DNA of 64,000 nucleotides, taken from Variovorax sp. Root318D1 (lineage in GTDB: Bacteria; Pseudomonadota; Gammaproteobacteria; Burkholderiales; Burkholderiaceae_C). This document shows positions 8,498-18,968 of this stretch, one piece after another; position 1 is the first letter of the stretch, and each line of letters opens with the position of its first letter. The position numbers were made by a program, and so were the translations under genes. The stretch spans positions 62,001 to 126,000 of the forward strand of contig NZ_LMCQ01000005.1 in the NCBI RefSeq assembly GCF_001424835.1, read 5' to 3'. The notes under the pieces are model-generated. The model was not told where the DNA came from. It did not search any database and saw only the letters and a list, made by a program, of their open reading frames with translations.

Positions 8498-8920
8498 ATG
8501 ATTTACCAGGCGCGGTCTTCGCCGTTTTCCGTCATGGCGCCGATCGCGATGGTGATGGCGCTGTGCTGTGCTGCCTTGCCGGCGGTGGCTGATACCAAGC
8601 CGTGCCGGACGCCCTGCCTTTCGGCCGCGGTGCCGCGCGAGTCGACGCCAACTCCGCCAGCAGCGCCGGTGAAGCCAACGGAGGCGGAGCCCAAGTCTGC
8701 GTCTGCACCTGCCGCGGCAACGCGGCCGAATGCCAAGCCGAGGCCGCAGGCCGTTGCGGTGGCTGCACAGCCGCCATCACCGCCCGCACCGGAGGTGGAG
8801 AAAGCCGCTGCCGCCAAGCGGCCCTCGCCCTCCAGGCGCTGCAGCGAAATCAACATGCGCGCGGCGGTCGGGGAGCCGCTGTCGGACGAAGACATGAAGA
8901 TATTGAGGAGTCAATGCTGA
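8498..8920 (+). CDS. Secreted Pro/Ala-rich small protein
   Basis: Unrecognised 140-aa protein. The signal peptide (about 1-35, ending A-V-A-D) is followed by Cys42/46, then a Pro/Ala/Lys-rich linker (about 52-115) and a compact C-terminal piece, R-R-C-S-E-I-N-M-R-A-A-V-G-E-P-L-S-D-E-D, ending in Cys. The long linker suggests spanning or peptidoglycan contact in the periplasm. Its TGA overlaps the ATG of the next gene (TGATG at 8918-8922), so the two are translationally coupled. Alternative starts are GTG 8411 and ATG 8534; 8498 is a judgement. A 7-bp hairpin (8465-8482) lies just upstream. Confidence 0.55.
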   Translation: MIYQARSSPFSVMAPIAMVMALCCAALPAVADTKPCRTPCLSAAVPRESTPTPPAAPVKPTEAEPKSASAPAAATRPNAKPRPQAVAVAAQPPSPPAPEVEKAAAAKRPSPSRRCSEINMRAAVGEPLSDEDMKILRSQC

Positions 8921-10122
8921 TGATGAACACCACCCGTCCCATTCGCTCGGCGCTGCGCATGCTGGCGCTGTGCGCCACCGTGCTTGCCGCTGCGTGCGCG
9001 CACAGGCCGGCACCAAGCAATGCCATGCCCTTCGACCAGGCCGTCAACCAGGCGGTGGACGACCTGATCGTGCAGACCCAGAAGCTGCCGGCCTTTCTGG
9101 CCAAGGTGGAGTCGACGATCAAGCAAAGCCGCATCGTGATCGATCCGCTGCTCGAGGGCTCTAGCGGCCAACAGACCGAAGTCACGCGCGTGGCCGAGCA
9201 GCGCATCGTCCAGCGCATGCAGTCGCAGTTCAAGCAGTTCACCGTCACGCCGTTCAACAACGCCGAGATCGAGCGCGCGCAGTACGTCCTCAACGGCACG
9301 CTGGTGCGCGACAAGGACGCGGCAGACGGGCGCTACCGCCTGAACCTGGCGCTGACCGAGATCAAGAGCGGCGTGGTCATCGCGCAATCGGTGGCGCGCA
9401 TCAGCGATGCAACGCTCGACACGCGGCCCACCGCCTTCTTTCGCGACAGCCCCGTGAACGGCAAGGACCGCGGCGTGGAAGGCTACATCCGCACCGCCGA
9501 AACGCAGCCGGGCCAGGCGGCCGACGCGCTGTACCTGGAGCGCCTGCCCACGTCGACCGTGCTGCAGGAAGCCACCGCGGCCTACGAGGCCGGCCGCATG
9601 AGCGAAGCGCTCAGCCGCTACGAAGCCGCTTCGCGCCGGTCAGACGGCCAGCAGCTGCGCATCTACAGCGGCCTGTACCTCACGCAGGCCCAGCTCGGTC
9701 GCACCGCGGAGGCGGAGAAGACCTTCGGCACCATCGCGCGGCTCGGGCTGGAAACCAACAACCTGAGCGTGAAGTTCCTGTTCAAGCCCGGCTCGACCGA
9801 CTTCCTGGCCGATCAGAAGATCAGCGCCGCCTACCCGATGTGGCTGCGCCAGATCGCGCGCCAGGCCGCGCAAATCGATTCATGCGTGGTGGTCACGGGC
9901 CATACGAGCCGCACCGGTTCGGAATCGGTCAACGAGCGCCTGTCTCTGCAGCGCGCGGTCAGCGTGAAGACCCGGCTGGTGGGCGAAGCGCCGCCCTTGT
10001 CGAAGAAGCTGCGCGAATCCGGCATGGGGTTCCGCGAGAACATCGTGGGCACGGGTGCGGACGATGCAAGCGATGCGCTGGACCGCCGCGTCGAGTTCAA
10101 GGTTGTCGGCTGCGAGGCTTGA
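8920..10122 (+). CDS. OmpA-family lipoprotein with LpoB/CsgG-like and TPR-like regions
   Basis: A 400-aa lipoprotein (lipobox A-A-A-C, Cys26). ATG 8920 is 9 bases after GAGGAG (8905-8910). Regions: about 35-150 resembles the small alpha/beta domain of LpoB/CsgG-like periplasmic proteins (F-D-Q-A-V-N-Q-A-V-D-D-L, then a multi-strand core around V-L-N-G-T-L-V). About 205-260 looks like a pair of TPR helices (A-Y-E-A-G-R-M-S-E-A-L-S-R-Y). From about 275 to the end is an OmpA peptidoglycan-binding domain (F-K-P-G-S-T-D-F-L, V-T-G-H-T-S-R-T-G-S, D-R-R-V-E-F). A cell-envelope scaffold or cell-wall synthase activator is inferred. Coupled to the preceding secreted protein. Confidence 0.75.
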   Translation: MMNTTRPIRSALRMLALCATVLAAACAHRPAPSNAMPFDQAVNQAVDDLIVQTQKLPAFLAKVESTIKQSRIVIDPLLEGSSGQQTEVTRVAEQRIVQRMQSQFKQFTVTPFNNAEIERAQYVLNGTLVRDKDAADGRYRLNLALTEIKSGVVIAQSVARISDATLDTRPTAFFRDSPVNGKDRGVEGYIRTAETQPGQAADALYLERLPTSTVLQEATAAYEAGRMSEALSRYEAASRRSDGQQLRIYSGLYLTQAQLGRTAEAEKTFGTIARLGLETNNLSVKFLFKPGSTDFLADQKISAAYPMWLRQIARQAAQIDSCVVVTGHTSRTGSESVNERLSLQRAVSVKTRLVGEAPPLSKKLRESGMGFRENIVGTGADDASDALDRRVEFKVVGCEA

Positions 10123-10128
10123 CGAAAT

Positions 10129-10782
10129 TCAAGGTGCGAGGCGTTCACGCACCCACGCGCTGCCTTCGAGCCGGTAGCGCAGTCGGTCGTGCAGCCGGCT
10201 CTTGCGGCCTTGCCAGAATTCCCAGCGATCCGGCACGAGGCGGTAGCCGCCCCAGTGCGGCGGGCGCGGTGGCGAGAGCAGGTGCCTGGCGGCCGCCACG
10301 GCCGCGTTCTTCACCAGCACGTCGCGCCCGCTGATCACTTCGCTCTGCGGGCTGGCCCAGGCGCCGATGCGTGAATCGAGCGGGCGGCTCGAAAAGTAGG
10401 CATCGCTTTCCTCGGCACTGGTTTTTTCCACGCGGCCCTCAATGCGCACCACGCGCTCGAGCTCGACCCAGTGGAACTGCAATGCCGCATACGGGTTGCC
10501 CGAGAGCTCGCGCCCCTTGCGGCTTTCATAGTTGGTGTACCAGACGATGCCGCGCGCATCAAAGCCCTTGATGAGCACGATGCGGCTCGAAGGCCGCAGG
10601 TCGCTGGCCACGGTGCACAGGGTCATCGCGTTGGGCTCGGGCACCTGGGCGTCGATGGCTTCGCCGAGCCAGCGCTCGAACTGCTTCAGCGGATCGTCGG
10701 CACTGTGGGTTTCGCCGAGTTCGGCGCGCTCGTAGCTCTTGCGCAGCGCGGCCAACGTTTCGTTGGTGGGAGAAGAAGTCAT
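10129..10782 (-). CDS. pdxH: Pyridoxamine 5'-phosphate oxidase
   Basis: FMN enzyme that oxidises pyridoxine/pyridoxamine 5'-phosphate to pyridoxal 5'-phosphate (vitamin B6 synthesis and salvage). The 217-aa product has the family's N-terminal [10 protein letters not shown], the FMN-contact R-I-V-L-I-K-G-F-D and Y-T-N-Y-E-S-R-K-G segments, and the C-terminal signature [20 protein letters not shown] 10782 is chosen; an in-frame ATG 18 bases upstream is also possible. It is head-to-head with the transferase gene at 10847. Confidence 0.95.
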   Translation of the reverse strand: MTSSPTNETLAALRKSYERAELGETHSADDPLKQFERWLGEAIDAQVPEPNAMTLCTVASDLRPSSRIVLIKGFDARGIVWYTNYESRKGRELSGNPYAALQFHWVELERVVRIEGRVEKTSAEESDAYFSSRPLDSRIGAWASPQSEVISGRDVLVKNAAVAAARHLLSPPRPPHWGGYRLVPDRWEFWQGRKSRLHDRLRYRLEGSAWVRERLAP

Positions 10783-10846
10783 GGCGGCATTGTTGCGCAT
10801 GCACCACCAAACGGCATCCCGGCCATTCCGCGCACATACTCGGCGC

Positions 10847-11422
10847 ATGGCGGCAAAGGCGACTTCCCCCTTGGTGATCGTGCTGGCCTCGGGGCGCGGC
10901 GAGCGTTTCATCGCGGCCGGGGGATTCGGCTCCAAGCTGCAGGCGCCGCTCGCGGGCAAGCCGCTGCTCGAACGCACGCTCGACGCCGTGCGCGCCAGTG
11001 GCCTGCCGTGGCGGCTCGAAGACGCCGGGCATCCGGGCATGGGCGATTCAATTGCCGCCGCGGTGCGCGCCACGCCCGATGCCGCGGGCTGGCTGATCCT
11101 GCCGGGCGACCTGCCGCTGGTGCGCCCCGAGACATTGCGCGCCGTGGCCGCGGCGCTCACAGGCCGCATCTGCGCGGCGCAGCCGCAATACAGGGGCGAG
11201 CGCGGGCATCCGGTCGGCTTCGCACCGGGATGCCGGGCTCAGCTTGCGGCGCTGCGGGGAAACTTCGGCGCGGCACCGGTCCTGAAGGCAATGCGCGCCA
11301 TCGATGCCGTGGCCGACCTGGTGGTCGACGACGTCGGCATCGTGACCGACATCGACACGCCCGAGGCCCTGGCGCGCGCCGAGGTCCTGTGGCGGGAGCG
11401 CTCCACCGGCCGCCCCGGCTAG
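10847..11422 (+). CDS. MobA/MocA-like nucleotidyltransferase
   Basis: A 191-aa GT-A-fold nucleotidyltransferase related to molybdenum cofactor guanylyl/cytidylyltransferases. The N-terminal L-A-S-G-R-G-E-R-F (about 10-18) replaces the usual L-A-G-G-x-S-x-R-M nucleotide loop, with the lysine in S-K-L-Q-A-P-L. Further on are L-P-G-D-L-P-L-V (metal site) and the C-terminal V-T-D-I-D-T-P-E. No molybdoenzyme genes are in the window, so the substrate is unassigned. Its end is 5 bases from the convergent sodC stop. Confidence 0.75.
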   Translation: MAAKATSPLVIVLASGRGERFIAAGGFGSKLQAPLAGKPLLERTLDAVRASGLPWRLEDAGHPGMGDSIAAAVRATPDAAGWLILPGDLPLVRPETLRAVAAALTGRICAAQPQYRGERGHPVGFAPGCRAQLAALRGNFGAAPVLKAMRAIDAVADLVVDDVGIVTDIDTPEALARAEVLWRERSTGRPG

Positions 11423-11426
11423 CCGA

Positions 11427-11978
11427 TCAGCGCCGCGTGATCACCGCGCAAGCGGTGCGCGGGCCGGAGTTGCCGGCCGGCTGGGTCGTGAAATCGTCTC
11501 GGTCGCGGTGTACCACGAGCGCGCGGCCGACCACGTTGTTGGCAGCGCCCTCGGTCAGCGAGATGGCGTGGTCGTCGACGCTGAAGCGCGCCACGCCGCT
11601 GGCATCGGCGACCAGGCTCGGCAACTCGCCGGCATGGCTGCCCGGCGCGCCGAACTTGCCGTGCGTGCCGCCGGCGGGGTTGAAGTGGCCGCCCGAGGCA
11701 TTGCCGTTGTCGCCGCAGTCGCCCTTTTCATGGATGTGGAAACCGTGCTCGCTGCCTGGCGCCAGTCCGCGCACCTCGCCGGCGATGCGCACGCCGTGGT
11801 CCAGCGCGGTGAAGGTCACCGAGCCGCGCGTCGGATTGGGCGAGATCGCCGCGGTCGGCATCAGTTCGGCGGCCGCGCGCGGCTTGCCGCTCATCATGCC
11901 GCTCATGCTGCCGCAGGCAGACAGCAGGGCGGCGGCGATAAGGGCGGTGCCGGTGGCGGCGAAAAGGCGATGGTTCAT
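11427..11978 (-). CDS. sodC: Cu/Zn superoxide dismutase, lipoprotein form
   Basis: Periplasmic superoxide dismutase, anchored as a lipoprotein (lipobox L-S-A-C, Cys22). Copper ligands His81, His83, His98 and His157 are visible, as are zinc ligands His98, His106 and His115, and the disulfide Cys88-Cys177. The C-terminal T-Q-P-A-G-N-S-G-P-R segment carries the substrate-guiding Arg. The fourth zinc ligand, normally Asp in H-x-G-D-L-P, is Glu118 here. ATG 11978 overlaps the chaC stop (ATGA), so translation is coupled to the upstream gene. Confidence 0.9.
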   Translation of the reverse strand: MNHRLFAATGTALIAAALLSACGSMSGMMSGKPRAAAELMPTAAISPNPTRGSVTFTALDHGVRIAGEVRGLAPGSEHGFHIHEKGDCGDNGNASGGHFNPAGGTHGKFGAPGSHAGELPSLVADASGVARFSVDDHAISLTEGAANNVVGRALVVHRDRDDFTTQPAGNSGPRTACAVITRR

Positions 11979-12688
11979 GGTTTTTCCTTTTTGGAAGATG
12001 GGTTCGGAGACCCCGGAACATATACCGGACCCGGCGGCATATCGCAATCGGCGGCTGCCGCGGACTGCTTTTGCCGCGCCTCTTTGGCGTCTTGCTCCTG
12101 CTGCTCCTGCTTCTCGTGCGCGAGCGCCACCAGCCGCGCCAACGCCGCGTCGTGGATCGAGTGCCGGCGCAGCTCCAGCAAGGTCTGTCGCGCGTAGTCG
12201 AGCGAGCTGCCGTAACGGCCCACGGCATGGGTAAAGATGTGGCGGTAGCGGTCGTCGCTGAGCTCGCCGGTGAAGTTGGGGCTGCGCCTGGACAGGGTGA
12301 AGGCCAGCGCGCGCACGGGGCCTTCGGGCGTGTTGCACTTGAGCCACCTCGGGTCGTATACGCCGGTCGGCATCTCGCGCAGCCAGAGCCTGCGGAGCGT
12401 GTCGAGGCCGTGCGCCGAAGGCACTCGGAACACCATACCGCGGCAGCTGCCGCCAGAAAGCAGGCCGAAGACGAGGCCCGGCGTCTGCACGCTGCCGCGG
12501 TTGATGCGGCTCCACATCTTCAGTGCTCGATGCCAGCCGTGCACCCAGGCGGTCCGCCGCTCGACAAAGTCGAACTCCGGGCGCCAGATGAGCGACCCAT
12601 AGCCGAAGAGCCACAGATCCTCGCGGCCTCCCCAGTCGGCAATGGCCTGTTCGAGCATGGGCTGCGGGTCGCGCAGGGGCTTGGGCAT
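11975..12688 (-). CDS. chaC: ChaC-family gamma-glutamylcyclotransferase
   Basis: Cytoplasmic enzyme of the ChaC family, which splits glutathione to 5-oxoproline and Cys-Gly. The 237-aa product carries the substrate loop L-F-G-Y-G-S-L-I-W-R-P at about 27-37, the R-T-A-W-V-H-G-W-H-R segment, R-G-M-V-F-R, and the C-terminal Y-x-x-x-L region. The tail from about 190 is Gln/Lys/Ala-rich. A GTG 60-plus bases upstream is an alternative start. The stop overlaps the sodC start, an unusual pairing of glutathione turnover with superoxide defence. Confidence 0.85.
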   Translation of the reverse strand: MPKPLRDPQPMLEQAIADWGGREDLWLFGYGSLIWRPEFDFVERRTAWVHGWHRALKMWSRINRGSVQTPGLVFGLLSGGSCRGMVFRVPSAHGLDTLRRLWLREMPTGVYDPRWLKCNTPEGPVRALAFTLSRRSPNFTGELSDDRYRHIFTHAVGRYGSSLDYARQTLLELRRHSIHDAALARLVALAHEKQEQQEQDAKEARQKQSAAAADCDMPPGPVYVPGSPNPSSKKEKP

Positions 12689-12811
12689 CGGGTCCAGGCC
12701 CGGTGGCCCAGGGTCTGGCAACGGTCCTGAAGGGCCGGCGCCTACAATTTCGTGATCATGGTTCACCGCACCATTATTTACCGACCTCTTTCCTATGGAG
12801 TACGCCCCCTC

Positions 12812-13378
12812 ATGAGCGACGACGACAGCCAGCAAAATTTCATCCTCGGATTTCTCCTGGCATTGATTGCGCTGGTGATTTTCTTCGTCGTCGGTATCGC
12901 GGTCTGGCACAAGGGGCACGCCGTGGCGCCGGCCAATGCCAAGCCCGCCGTGGCGGCAGCGATTGCTCCAGCCGCGCCCGCAGCGCCGGCACCCACCACG
13001 ACGGTGGCGGAGGTGACCGAGACGGTGACGGTCGTGATCCCCGATGGCGCGAGCATCCGCGTGGCCAAGGATGGCGTGGTGAACTTCTATTTCGCCACCG
13101 GCAGCGCCGATCTCGCGCCCGGTGCGGCCGAGGCGCTGGCGGCGGTCATCAAGGGCGTGGAGAGCGGCCGCAAGGCGGTGGTCTCCGGCTTCCACGACAC
13201 CACGGGCGACGCGACCATGAACGAACAGCTTGCCAAGAAGCGCGCTGAAACCATACGCGACGTGCTGGTCGGTCTGGGTGTGCCCGCGAGCAAGGTCGAT
13301 CTGCAGAGGCCCGCGGTCACCGCGGGGTCGGGCAACAACGCCGAGGCGCGCCGCGTCGAGGTCAAGCTGGTCGACTGA
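12812..13378 (+). CDS. Membrane-anchored OmpA-domain protein
   Basis: A 188-aa protein with a short cytoplasmic N-terminus, one membrane helix (about 9-32), an Ala/Pro-rich periplasmic linker (about 38-72), then an OmpA-type peptidoglycan-binding domain (about 92-188: N-F-Y-F-A-T-G-S-A-D-L, S-G-F-H-D-T-T-G-D, R-R-V-E-V). The architecture resembles MotB-like or Pal-like tethers, but no MotA partner is adjacent. ATG 12812 is preceded by GGAG 11 bases away; in-frame starts upstream to 12752 would put a charged stretch before the membrane helix. It reads away from chaC. Confidence 0.8.
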   Translation: MSDDDSQQNFILGFLLALIALVIFFVVGIAVWHKGHAVAPANAKPAVAAAIAPAAPAAPAPTTTVAEVTETVTVVIPDGASIRVAKDGVVNFYFATGSADLAPGAAEALAAVIKGVESGRKAVVSGFHDTTGDATMNEQLAKKRAETIRDVLVGLGVPASKVDLQRPAVTAGSGNNAEARRVEVKLVD

Positions 13379-13544
13379 CGAGGCTCGCGCCTGCCGCTCG
13401 ATGGGCGCGGATGGTAAATGCGTATAGCCGGGGTGGTGATTTCCATCGGCCCGGCGCCTGCTGTCTTGGTACCATTGACTTCCGAGTCGAAGGTCGCAAA
13501 AGCGACAGTGCCGACAGGCCGGCCACGCGACCGAACACATCCCC

Positions 13545-15361
<1,817 letters not shown>

Positions 15362-15371
<10 letters not shown>

Positions 15372-16006
15372 AAAACAACAAACTCACCGCGCTCGACGTG
15401 ATGCGCGATGCACCGGTCATTCCGGTCATCGTGCTGAACGATGTGAAGCATGCCGTTCCGTTGGCGCGCGCTCTGGTGGCTGGCGGCATCCGCATGCTCG
15501 AAGTCACGCTGCGCACGCCGCAGGCGCTCGAATGCATCGAAGCCATTGCGCGGGACGTGCCCGATGCAGTGGCAGGCGCGGGCACCATCCGCAGCGCCGC
15601 CGATGCGCAGGCCTCGGCGCTGGCGGGCGCCAAGTTCGGCGTGAGCCCGGGCTACACGCGAGCAGTCGGCAAGGCCTGCCACGACCTCGGCCTTCCGTTG
15701 CTGCCGGGCGTGGCCACCGGCGGCGAGATCATGATGGCGCAGGAAGACGGCTACACCGAACTCAAGTTCTTTCCCGCGCTGCAGGCCGGCGGCCTGCCCA
15801 TGCTCAAGGCGTGGCAAGGGCCATTCGGCGACGTCACTTTCTGCCCCACCGGCGGCATCCACGCTGGCAATGCGGCGGAGTTTCTCGCCCTTTCTAACGT
15901 GGCGTGCGTGGGTGGCTCCTGGATCGTGCCGACCGACGCGATCCAGGGCGGCAACTGGGCGCTGATCGAGCAACTGGCCCGCGCAGCGAGCCAGCTGCCG
16001 CGCTGA
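15362..16006 (+). CDS. eda: KDPG aldolase (2-dehydro-3-deoxyphosphogluconate aldolase)
   Basis: Cleaves KDPG to pyruvate and glyceraldehyde 3-phosphate. The 214-aa product has the class I aldolase core: the catalytic Glu in M-L-E-V-T-L-R-T (about 40-47), G-A-G-T-I near 77, and the Schiff-base Lys in E-L-K-F-F-P-A (about 137). GAAGGAG lies 8 bases before ATG 15362, inside edd. The HAD gene starts 2 bases after its stop, making edd-eda-HAD one unit. Confidence 0.95.
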
Positions 16007-16008
16007 CC

Positions 16009-16737
16009 ATGCGCGCGGATTTCGACGCGAGCGACCTGAAGGTCATCGCGTTCGACGTTTTCGGCACCGTGGTCGACTGGCACAGCGGCGTTGCCGCCGA
16101 GGCCGAGCTTGCGTTGCCCGGTGTGGATGGCGCGACCTTCGCGCTGGCCTGGCGCGCCGGCTATTTGCCCGCGATGAAGTCCGTGATGGAACGCATCGCT
16201 GCGGGCGAGGGCGGCTTCACGCTGCTGGACGAACTGCACCTGAGCATGCTCGAACAGGTGCTGCATGATTTCGGCCTGACCGGGCAACTCGATACCCCCG
16301 CCAAGCGCCACTTGAGCCGCGCCTGGCACCGGCTGCCTGCCTGGCCCGATGCGGTCGAGGGGCTCACGCGCCTGAAGAGCAAGTTCACCATCTGCACGCT
16401 TTCCAACGGCAACATCGGCCTGCTCACCGAAATGGCCAAGCGCGCCGGGCTGCCCTGGGACTGCGTGCTGTCGGCTGAAGTGTTCAAGGCCTACAAGCCC
16501 GACCCGCGCACCTACCTGGGCGTGGCGGGCGTATTCGACGCAACGCCCGGACAGGTCATGCTGGCCGCGGCGCACCACGACGACCTGGCCGCGGCGCGCG
16601 TCTGCGGCCTCAAGACCGCCTACATCGAACGGCCCAACGAATTCGGCCGCGCGCAGCCGAAGGACGTTTCTCCCAACCCAGAGAACAACCTGCACGCCCG
16701 CGACATCAAGCAGCTGGCCGACCTGCTGGGCTGCTGA
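16009..16737 (+). CDS. HAD-superfamily hydrolase, haloacid dehalogenase type II-like
   Basis: A 242-aa HAD hydrolase. Nucleophile Asp16 lies in [10 protein letters not shown], motif II is L-S-N-G-N, the motif III Lys is in [10 protein letters not shown], and motif IV is A-A-A-H-H-D-D-L. The type II pattern with P-D-P-R-T-Y is like L-2-haloacid dehalogenase, but the S-S-N-x-W-D segment of true dehalogenases is A-A-A-H-H-D-D here. Phosphatase or other HAD chemistry is therefore as likely as dehalogenation. Directly behind eda, so perhaps a housekeeping phosphatase of the Entner-Doudoroff operon. Confidence 0.8.
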   Translation: MRADFDASDLKVIAFDVFGTVVDWHSGVAAEAELALPGVDGATFALAWRAGYLPAMKSVMERIAAGEGGFTLLDELHLSMLEQVLHDFGLTGQLDTPAKRHLSRAWHRLPAWPDAVEGLTRLKSKFTICTLSNGNIGLLTEMAKRAGLPWDCVLSAEVFKAYKPDPRTYLGVAGVFDATPGQVMLAAAHHDDLAAARVCGLKTAYIERPNEFGRAQPKDVSPNPENNLHARDIKQLADLLGC

Positions 16738-16743
16738 GCGCGG

Positions 16744-17805
16744 TCACCTGGCCCTGGCTGCGCCCAGGGATTTTGCGGACTTGATCATGCCGCGCATCAT
16801 TTGCGTGAGCGGGAATTCCACGAACCTGTAGACCATGTGCGAAGCCCAGAACGAGGCGACGCAGACCGCAGCGGCAATGGCAAGGATTTGGATCGGCGAC
16901 GAGAGTCCGAGCGCCTTCACCGCGATGGGAATGGCCACCAATATGAACGGGTGAAAAAGGTACAGCGAATAGGAGCTGTCCCCAATGGCCAGGATCGTGC
17001 GTGCCTTGGCCCACACCGATCCGAGCAGGATGATTCCGACGAACATCATGGCTGATGGGATTGCCAGTGCAAACCCCCGGAGTTCGCTGTTTCCGAAGCC
17101 CCACGAAATGGCCAGGTAGGCAAGAAAAGCACCGGCGGTGGTCAAGACAATCGACAAGGGAATGCTCTGCCGCAGCAGTCCCTTCTTGAACGCGACGCCA
17201 ATAGCGACCCCGAACGCGAACTCCACGAACAAGGAAAAATTCATGACCTTGTAGTCGATGCCGGAGAGCAGGCCAATAAACGATGCGGCTGCCAATACGA
17301 GGCAGGCGATGTAAGCGTTTCTCGGCTTGGCCACGGGAAGTGCGACAAGCGCCCACAGCCCGTAGAAGATGATCTCGTAGGTCAGCGTCCAGCCGTTGTT
17401 GACCAGATAGGGCGCAGAGGTCGGCCACAAGAAGAACGATGCGGCGACATCGGTCGCTTCTTTCGCGTTGCTGTTGATCAGCTTGGGCGCAAGAATGAAG
17501 ACGAGCAGCGCGAGCAGCGAGAGTCCCCAGTACAGCGGAAACACTCTCACGATCCGCTTTTCCATGAACTCCACGTGCGTCATCGTCTTGTTCGCGGTGA
17601 CGAAGTAGATGATGAAGCCACTGATCATGAAGAAGACGTCGACCCCGACGATTCCGAAATCGAACAGCGGGATGGTGCCGCCAGACAGCGCGTGCGCCTT
17701 TTGCGCTGCGTGGTGAATGACGACCAAGAGGGCGGCAATGCCTCGTCCGGCCTGGATGGACTCTACGTACTGGGGCTGATCGACCGCAATGGATTGGGAC
17801 TTCAC
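16744..17805 (-). CDS. Acyltransferase family 3 membrane protein (OafA/ExoZ-like)
   Basis: A 353-aa integral membrane O-acyltransferase with about ten hydrophobic helices. The family signature is at the start: I-Q-A-G-R-G-I-A-A-L-L-V-V-I-H-H (catalytic His near 31-32) and G-V-D-V-F-F-M-I-S-G-F-I-I. Relatives acetylate or succinylate surface polysaccharides. GTG 17805 overlaps the stop of the upstream membrane gene (GTGA), so the two are coupled. Base composition is visibly less GC-rich than the neighbours, suggesting separate ancestry. It converges tightly on the HAD gene (6 bases). Confidence 0.85.
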   Translation of the reverse strand: MKSQSIAVDQPQYVESIQAGRGIAALLVVIHHAAQKAHALSGGTIPLFDFGIVGVDVFFMISGFIIYFVTANKTMTHVEFMEKRIVRVFPLYWGLSLLALLVFILAPKLINSNAKEATDVAASFFLWPTSAPYLVNNGWTLTYEIIFYGLWALVALPVAKPRNAYIACLVLAAASFIGLLSGIDYKVMNFSLFVEFAFGVAIGVAFKKGLLRQSIPLSIVLTTAGAFLAYLAISWGFGNSELRGFALAIPSAMMFVGIILLGSVWAKARTILAIGDSSYSLYLFHPFILVAIPIAVKALGLSSPIQILAIAAAVCVASFWASHMVYRFVEFPLTQMMRGMIKSAKSLGAARAR

Positions 17806-18968
17806 GAGTTGCGATCCTGAGCAAGCGGGCGAGCAAAAGCCGCGGCGGCAGAAGTGGTCGTAGGAGTGGCGGCTTGCCTGCGCCGCAGTCGCTTTTCCTG
17901 CGCCAGCTCGCTTTTTTGCACCAGCGCCAATGCGGAAAAGACCAGCGGGCTCACGATGGCGAAGTGGCGGGCGAACGAACCGAAATCAGGCTCGAACACG
18001 CCCTCGATGATGAGAAAAGCCAGTGGTGCCAGCGCCACCTTGCCGGCCTGGATCAAATACTTGCTGTCTGATTTCACGCCCTTGACGATGGCTTGCACCA
18101 TCCAGATGAAGGTGAAGGGCATGATCGAAATGAATGCCAACTGGCTGACCGATCCAAAACGCAAAAGCTCAAGAGGAAATGCCAATCGGAAAAAGGTGAT
18201 CGTGGCGTTAAGTGCCTGAAGCATTGCATTGTCGGAAGCAATCACCGCATCGATGACAGTTCGCGATCCTTCGGCGCCCACGTCTCTGTTTTCATTGACT
18301 GCGGCGCGGGCGAAGTCGAGCGTGGCGCCCAATGCAATCTGGAACGTCAGCGAAAGCGCGATGTAAATCAAAACGATGACAACGAACAGCCTGAATACGG
18401 TGAGCTGATTTCTTACGAGCCTCAATCCGAGCCATGTGGCGCTGACCAGCAGCCAGTATTTTCTGACCACCCAGCCGTAGACCGTGGAAGATAAAAACCA
18501 CGTGAGCCCGAACCCGCTGTGCTGCGCCGCCATGATCGAAAGCAGCACCACGCAGGCGGAGAGCATGTCTTTCGAAAGAACCGAAAGAAAAATGGCCCTG
18601 ATGAAACCCCATCCCAGTGAAACAAGAAAAACGCCGAGGGATATCCGGCTGAATTGAAATATGGGTATGAGGGTGAGCGAGACGCTCAGCAGGGCGCCCG
18701 CAATCGGAGCCGTCTTGGCGCTCAGCCCCACCGATTCGAGCAGGAAGGCGCTGCATGCGTAGGAGTTTCGTTCCTCCACCGACGTGGAGGCGATCTGGCA
18801 TGAGTCGGCACCGAAGAAGCTCAGCAGCGTTTCTTCATCAGGAAAATTCTGTGCGGCCGTGTCGTGGTAAGCAAAAGGTATTGCTCCCACAATCAGGGCG
18901 GCAAACAAAAATATGATGAGCGATATGGCCGGATCAATGGCTTTGCCGCGGATGCTGAGAATGGTCAA
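17802..18968 (-). CDS. Polytopic membrane protein of unknown function (possible polysaccharide polymerase)
   Basis: Unrecognised 388-aa protein with roughly ten to twelve hydrophobic segments and a charged C-terminal tail. A periplasmic loop near 37-70 holds two Cys (D-S-C-Q-I, Y-A-C-S). The layout, with a long loop around 215-245 and length near 390, recalls EpsG/Wzy-type polymerases but no motif proves it. The assigned start is TTG 18968 with no clear ribosome site, so the N-terminus is uncertain. Coupled to the acyltransferase. Together they look like a two-gene surface-polysaccharide modification cassette. Confidence 0.6.
   Translation of the reverse strand: MTILSIRGKAIDPAISLIIFLFAALIVGAIPFAYHDTAAQNFPDEETLLSFFGADSCQIASTSVEERNSYACSAFLLESVGLSAKTAPIAGALLSVSLTLIPIFQFSRISLGVFLVSLGWGFIRAIFLSVLSKDMLSACVVLLSIMAAQHSGFGLTWFLSSTVYGWVVRKYWLLVSATWLGLRLVRNQLTVFRLFVVIVLIYIALSLTFQIALGATLDFARAAVNENRDVGAEGSRTVIDAVIASDNAMLQALNATITFFRLAFPLELLRFGSVSQLAFISIMPFTFIWMVQAIVKGVKSDSKYLIQAGKVALAPLAFLIIEGVFEPDFGSFARHFAIVSPLVFSALALVQKSELAQEKRLRRRQAATPTTTSAAAAFARPLAQDRNS

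Noticed and set aside
8602..8919. In-frame extension of the OmpA lipoprotein gene upstream of 8920
   Set aside because: It would bury the lipoprotein signal peptide and duplicate the coding region of the secreted Pro/Ala-rich protein; ribosome site and lipobox support 8920.
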